Below are positions 58,885-64,000 of a stretch of DNA of 64,000 nt, piece after piece. Origin of the DNA: Hydrangea macrophylla (lineage: Eukaryota; Streptophyta; Magnoliopsida; Cornales; Hydrangeaceae); assembly GCA_033977485.1 (NCBI GenBank), contig CM066998.1, positions 59,052,274 through 59,116,273 of the forward strand, written 5' to 3'. Made by a program: the position numbers and the translations under genes. The notes beneath the pieces were generated by a model. That model saw only the letters and a list, made by a program, of their open reading frames with translations, had not been told where the DNA came from and made no database searches. Each line of letters begins with the position of its first letter. Position 1 is the first letter of the stretch.

Positions 58885-60059
58885 TTTGAGAAGAGATCTT
58901 GTATATATATAGGTTTTTTTAATTACATATACATATATAGATGTATATATATTAGGAATCAAATAAATGTGCATTTGAATTTTAAAAATCCTATATTAAA
59001 CTAGGGGTAGAATGGTCTGAAATATTTTTGTGGACCTATCTTCAAATAGTTTATTGTGTTGGGTCTATTATAACAAAGATACACTAAATAGGATTTAATA
59101 CTAGTTAACCCAAGTATCTATTAAAAAAAAGATTAAATGAGAGATTAAGAGAGATATTTGCGAATGGATGGACATATATAGATTTGCATGAGATTTTTAT
59201 ATGTATACAAAGATGGATTAATATAAGTAGATTTAGGTAAATACATGCTTTGGATATATAGCCACTTTGGTTGCCTTGCCAGATTTTTGTACACTTATCG
59301 TATAATGTTCTTGCCTGTATTTTTTATTTTTAATAGAAAATTAGCAATAAATCCCTTATTTTATCTACATTCATGGATTAAGGACACCCAAAATACTATT
59401 TTGGTTCAAGATCCCTAAAATTTGAGTTAGTATCCCTAATCATGGTTATTAGTTTTTTATGTCTAAAATACCCATCTAAGTCTTTATGTATGCAGTAAAC
59501 ATTTCAATTTAATGGCTCCTAATTTTTTGTGCAACTTCCATAAAGGTAAATTAGATTAAATGCTCATTAAGTGCAGTCTACTATATATTCTCCATCAATC
59601 CTATTTAATTGTGTTCTTTCCATACAAAAAAAGAAAAAGAAGCATGTAATTTAAATCCAGCAGACTCTAGTGCATCCTAGACTTGCCTCAAACAGAACAC
59701 AACAGGCTTCACCTAGAAATTCCTGATCTTTCAACTTCAGCGTCTACAAGGTACTGAAATAAGAAGAAATTGGATCAGCTTCTCAAATATAACTCCTCTC
59801 ACAGTCTCACTGCTATTAATATATTCATATACTCTACCTTCTTGTCTAGTAGATTGAAGATGACTAAGACCTTGTTTGGGCAGCCCAAATGCATTCCCAT
59901 ATGCGTTTGGCAATTGACAGAGTCAATTATCGGGATGTATCCTTTTGAGAATATCACAAGTGAAACTGATGGCATTCTTGAGATGATTTTTTCACTTTAT
60001 GAATTTCATAAGTGGAACTGACGGTTGCTGCCATGATTATTGTTAGTGTCGCGGTTTGA
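58545..60059. other. GC-richer island, TG/GA microsatellite and AT-rich flank
   Basis: 58560-58800 is GC-richer than its surroundings (GATCGGCGATGACTCC, CGTTCGTCGGTGCTTG) and may be a captured gene fragment; I cannot identify it. TG then GA microsatellites follow at 58808-58880. The rest has no supported feature. Confidence 0.4.
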
Positions 60060-60079
60060 GTTGTGAAATTCAAAATCTA

Positions 60080-60088
60080 TTTTTCTTG

Positions 60089-60137
<49 letters not shown>

Positions 60138-60530
60138 CCAAAACATGTTGTGAGATTCACAAATCATTGTTATGACTCTTTTATTTTCGTTTTCTAAAAC
60201 ATGTTCTGAAATTCACAAATCATATTGTGACTCTCTTTTTGTCATTTTCGTTTTTCAAAACATCTTGTGAACTTCACAAATCATGTTATGACTCTATCTC
60301 TTTCATTTTCGTTTTCTAAAATATGTTGTGAAATTCATAAATCATATTGTGACTCTCTTTTTGTCATTTTCAATTTTTAGAACATTTTGTGAAATTCACA
60401 AATCATGTTGTGACTCTCTCTCTCTCTCTCTCTTTCATTTTCATTTTTCAAAGCATATTGTGAAATTCACAAATTATTGGGCTCTCTCTTCCATTATCAT
60501 TTTTCAGAACATGTTATGAAAATGACTGTC
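60080..60530 (+). repeat. Minisatellite, unit about 57-71 bp, about seven copies
   Basis: Repeats of ACATGTTGTGAAATTCACAAA then TCATGTTGTGACTCTCTC and TTTCATTTTCGTTTTC, at about 60144, 60201, 60259, 60319, 60382 and 60453. Each has the palindrome GTGAAATTCAC. CT microsatellites are built in (60090-60132, 60414-60432). Confidence 0.85.
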
Positions 60531-61038
60531 ATTATTAATGATGATGACTTTCAAATTTTGATTCGCTTAATTTTTTATTCCTTTAATTTTTAGGGAGAAT
60601 TAAATTTTGGTAGAAAACATTAATGGAGGGGTTACCATTTTAAAGATTACCAAACTTAATGAGGGAGGGGTATTTTAGTCCCTAAAAAATTTCAGGGACT
60701 TAATCATAAACATGTTTTAACTCAAGAACCTAAAGTTATGTAAGTGCACTATCTAGGGATTTATCACTAATTAACCCTATTTTTAATGTATGTTTTCCTT
60801 GCCTGCAAGCTGCAATAACTTTGTTTTAAGATGTTTGAATAGATTGCCATAAATATCACATAGAGATAGATGGGTAACAAATCACTCCCAGCCACATATT
60901 TGATACCATGTATCCAATGTATTTCCCTTTTTGTTGAATCAAATATCCGATGGTTCAAAATATCTAACTCTCTCTGAATGAATGGGATTGAAAGTCGTTA
61001 AAATGGGAGGGCTCACACCGCCCTCCCTTATTATGTAG

Positions 61039-61067
<29 letters not shown>

Positions 61068-61070
<3 letters not shown>

Positions 61071-61252
61071 TAATGCTACAGACACAGCACATTGCACAAC
61101 ACAAAGCACAACAGTATTTTAAATGCATGTACCCCGTGCTATGTAAGCGATGCATAGAGAAGTTTAAAAAATTCAAACAGCACAAGGTACAAGGCAGTTA
61201 AAGCCCTATTGTGCTTTGTGTTGTGCAATGTGTTGTGTCTGTAACATTACTC
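61068..61252. mobile_element. Foldback MITE, 185 bp
   Basis: GAGTAATGCTACAGACACAG at the left and, inverted, GAGTAATGTTACAGACACAA at the right, with arms pairing over about 43 bp (GCACATTGCACAACACAAAG). No gene. Confidence 0.8.
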
Positions 61253-61488
61253 ATATATATATATAGTTTAAATTAAAGTATATCCTTGCTACTTTTTAAA
61301 CCATATATCTAATCTAATATATATCTTTTACAAGGGTAAGAGTCTTAACCAAAAAAGAAGTTATCCATATTTCACTTGCAAAAATAAAAATAAGGGAAAT
61401 AAAAATAACAAAATAACAAAATTGTATAAAGCAAGTATTTTTCAAATACAGGACAAAGGTGGATTATCTTTGTCTAATTCTAAATAGG

Positions 61489-61641
61489 TGAATACATTTT
61501 TGCTCACCATTTGCTTACCCTCCTCTCCCATTGGCTAACTCAATGGGGCTCAATTATTAACTCTCATTTAATACTGACCCCACTATATTAATCAATGGGA
61601 GAGGAGGGTACTGAGCAATTTTAGGGTGAACAAAATTGCAC
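61489..61641. mobile_element. Small MITE with 10-bp target duplication
   Basis: TCTAAATAGG is duplicated at 61479-61488 and 61642-61651. The inverted arms include TTTTGNTCACC and TACCCTCCTCTCCCATTG. The duplication length suggests a Mutator-related MITE. Confidence 0.7.
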
Positions 61642-61870
61642 TCTAAATAGGCGAGCCCATTAATTGCGGTCTTTGAGTTCTTCTATAGGTCTTTGCACAA
61701 AAAAAAAAAAAAAAAAAAGAGTTCTTCTATATGTGCATGAATGTGCATTAGCTTTTCTGTTGTAAATGTGTTCACAGAATATGTAGACTTAGATGTTGCA
61801 AATCATTCGTTCTGTGCGTGTAATCTTTGATTAGCAACTCTCCCGTGCATCGCACGGACTACGAATCTAG

Positions 61871-63176
61871 TGAATTCAATAATTAACAAAATGCTCTTCC
61901 AAATATTTGCATCTATTGATTCCAAGAGCTGTCTCTTTGAACTACTGAGTCTGGAAGTTCCTAGAACACCACCCTAAGCATCTATGCTGAAATGGAAATT
62001 CCTAGTGTGCTGATCATTCAAGTGTTTGTTACTTCTTCTATATGGTCTTAAGAAAGGTCTATATCAATTACACTCCTCCATTGTTAATAAGCGGTTTTCA
62101 TTCATATTTGGCATAGTGGCTTAATTGAATACATAGGATCAGGATGCAGTAACCTCCCATAACAATCCCCATTCATGTGATTTTGGTATCAAACATAATG
62201 AACCTTGGGCAAACCAAATTCTGAAAATCAATCGCAAATAATTTGCAATTTATCAAAAAATCTAGGACTTTTTTTTTTTTTTTCTTTCTTTTTTTTTTTT
62301 TTTTTTCCAATTGAATTACTGAAACAGAAACTATGTCAAAACGTATGAATCTTCATACACTAGACCATGTGTTATATTTTAACCGTTCTTGGCCTATTCA
62401 TATGGAGTTATTGAGAAAACACCAAATCATACAAGATCTAATTGACGTGATTCTTTGGCTCACTTTTAGCCACAAAAAGGTGTCTCTGGCTATTATTGCA
62501 TGGGGTGGATATTTTGGTTATGTACTAGTCATTCTGATTCTAATTTCAAATCCATTGTTGTTTTGTGTTATTTCTCTCAGTCACCAAATTTCTTGGCGGG
62601 ATCTGGTGAAGAGTACATATGCATACATTGTTTTTAATTTACCAAAATGGTCAGTCCAAATGTTAGGTAATCCTGGCCGGTATACATTTACGAGTACTGC
62701 TATACTTTTTAAATTTAAATTCTAATTTTGGTTCTTAAATACTTTAATAGATATATCACATGCAGTGATATGTTGTAACACTAATCACTGTCACATTATC
62801 TTATACTATCTGTTAAAGCATTTGAGAACAAAATTTAGAATTTAAATTTAAAAAGCAACATTGATATATATTTTTTCCTGACACTTGGCAATAAAGGGAG
62901 TGGGTCATACAATCTCAATGACAATCTTAGTTATACTTGCCCTTCTTGTTTTCAGAATGCTAAATATAGGCTATGCAAATAGTATTTCTTGGGAGTTTGA
63001 TATATTGCAAATTATTGTATCTACATGATTGCTCTTTTCTGTTTGGGCAATGGTGGGTCACTTTGAAATGAGTGACACTTTTGGGACAGTGTCTGACTGC
63101 ACTGAAAGCTACCCATTTATTTCCATTCAAAATTTTCAAGTTTTCCATGTTGCATAGTATTTTTACATTCATTTTC
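61871..63176. other. Upstream region of the GH1 gene
   Basis: Contains a T-rich tract at 62270-62307 and an unrecognised 130-codon frame at 62333-62725 with a hydrophobic stretch (LVILILISNPLLFCVI) that I would not call a gene without support. TTTAAATTTAAATT inverted motifs near 62706 and 62840 may be MITE remains. Confidence 0.45.
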
Positions 63177-63185
63177 CTATAAATT
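63177..63185 (+). promoter_or_regulatory. TATA-like box of the GH1 gene
   Basis: CTATAAATT lies about 53 bp before the ATG. Distance and sequence fit, but no start site is known. Confidence 0.45.
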
Positions 63186-63237
63186 CAATATTTCCCAATT
63201 GAAGAAAGCAGGACACAACTTCCATTCATAGATTGTT

Positions 63238-64000
63238 ATGGAACTTACAACACTGTTCAATGCTCTTTTTGTGTTTGAGATGTGCTTATCAACTTTCTTC
63301 TTGTCTTGTAATTCCATTGCTTTGAATGGAAATTCATTTTCACTTTCATATTCATTTCCAATAAATTTTCTCTTTGGCACTGCATCTTCTTCTTATCAGG
63401 TTCTTAAACAACCTATATTTTTTTCTCCAATCTTTAGAATCATATATTAGAAAGTACTAGATTATTTTGGCAGTGTAGGAGCTGTTTGGGTAGGCAAAGA
63501 ACCACAAAAACATCTCTATTCATAAAATGGCTCTTTGTCAAAACAATATAACATTGGTTCTTGTAAATACTAGATAGAAAGTGAGATTGAGAGAGAAGCG
63601 CGTCCTACTTTAAGCATTTCCAAACAAACCCTTACAATTTTATATTGCCCTCTTTTATATTTATTTTTTCCGTTTTTCTTTTTATTAAATTGGTGTTTGC
63701 AGTTTGAAGGAGCTTTCCTGAGTGATGGGAAAGGCCTCAGCAACTGGGATGTTTTTTCTCATAAACCTGGTGACATTACCAACCTTAATTTAGTGTGTGT
63801 GTATATATATATATATATATATCAGAACACTTCTTATGAGGGAGTCCTCATTTTCTTCAGTATATAGCCTTTGGATTTGATTTTCAGCCTGTGAAATTAC
63901 TTCAATATCCTTAATAAACACTAAATCCAACGATTGCAACAGAAGTTATATATATGTGTGTACATATATATATATATATATAACTTCTTGAATAGCCATT
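63238..64000 (+). CDS. Beta-glucosidase (glycoside hydrolase family 1), first two exons, truncated by window end
   Basis: Exon 1 63238-63399 starts at ATG, encodes a hydrophobic leader ([18 protein letters not shown]) and the GH1 N-terminal signature [15 protein letters not shown], and ends at a GT donor. Exon 2 63703-63769 encodes [18 protein letters not shown] and SHKP. It is 67 bp, the usual size of the second exon in plant GH1 genes, and keeps the phase. The next exon, with the substrate-binding and catalytic regions, lies beyond 64000. Plant GH1 enzymes hydrolyse beta-glucosides of hormones, defence compounds or cell-wall oligomers; the leader suggests secretion or vacuole/ER targeting. 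Intron 2 holds a TA microsatellite. The subfamily cannot be set from this part. Confidence 0.85.

Larger units (their letters stand above)
56544..61870 (+). mobile_element. Possible Helitron with a good 3' end
   Basis: The right end has the hairpin CCGTGC-ATC-GCACGG (61843-61857), nine bases, then CTAG before a T, the Helitron 3' signature. The left end is less certain: TCCCTATATATATATACTAG then AACCCGTGCCCTGGCAC (56569-56585) shares the CCCGTGC motif but is not preceded by A. No RepHel gene is visible, so it would be non-autonomous with several MITEs inside. The two ends may belong to different copies. Confidence 0.45.

Noticed and set aside
62333..62725. 130-codon frame with hydrophobic segment
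   Set aside because: No recognised domain, AT-rich codons and no neighbours supporting it; probably accidental, though a decayed gene cannot be excluded.

Overview
The window is nuclear DNA of a flowering plant, most likely a eudicot. The evidence is GT-AG introns in a gene of plant type, plant-specific transposon families, PBS sites matching initiator Met-tRNA, CT-rich leaders and AT-rich composition. It is almost entirely nested transposable elements. The only host gene I can support is the first part of a GH1 beta-glucosidase, whose first two exons sit at 63.2-63.8 kb and which runs off the right edge.

Layout. 1-7.4 kb: an LTR retrotransposon with ~2.25-kb LTRs and no recognisable pol (LARD-like), followed by a hAT MITE with a perfect 8-bp target duplication. 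8.47-26.46 kb: an unusually large Mutator-like element (MULE) of about 18 kb. Its ends share an inverted TTCGGTAC box and a long palindrome. It carries (a) an open 14-exon HMG-box / plant-mobile-domain-like / ULP1 cysteine protease gene, (b) a tail-to-tail FAR1/MULE transposase interrupted by one nonsense codon, (c) a single-exon 391-aa gene of the 'putative plant transposon protein' type, and (d) about 6 kb of satellite-like repeats built on one short motif. 27.96-38.78 kb: a minus-strand, gag-only Ty3/gypsy element whose left LTR is split by a 4.27-kb TG...CA element, probably a solo LTR. 39.0-43.6 kb: a CACTA element with a glycine-rich insert, a long-TIR Mutator MITE, CT-rich minisatellites and hAT fragments. 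43.97-54.0 kb: a small LINE-like 3' fragment with a 17-bp target duplication, inside which sits a full-length Sirevirus-like Ty1/copia element (both LTRs, gag, pol, extra 3' ORF). 54-61.9 kb: MITEs, tandem repeats and a probable Helitron. 61.9-64 kb: the approach to the GH1 gene.

Two cross-element patterns stand out. First, the third gene of the MULE and the extra 3' ORF of the copia element are clear homologues: the same conserved blocks, a basic N-terminus and a heptad-like C-terminus. A DNA transposon and a retrotransposon therefore share an accessory gene. Second, four unrelated LTR families each carry a cluster of a different short CpG-containing palindrome (TTCGACCGGTCGAA, CAGTCGACTG, CCGGATCGATCCGG, AGTGCCGCCGCGGCACT).

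All calls were made by reading the sequence. Family names come from remembered motifs, and no database search was run.
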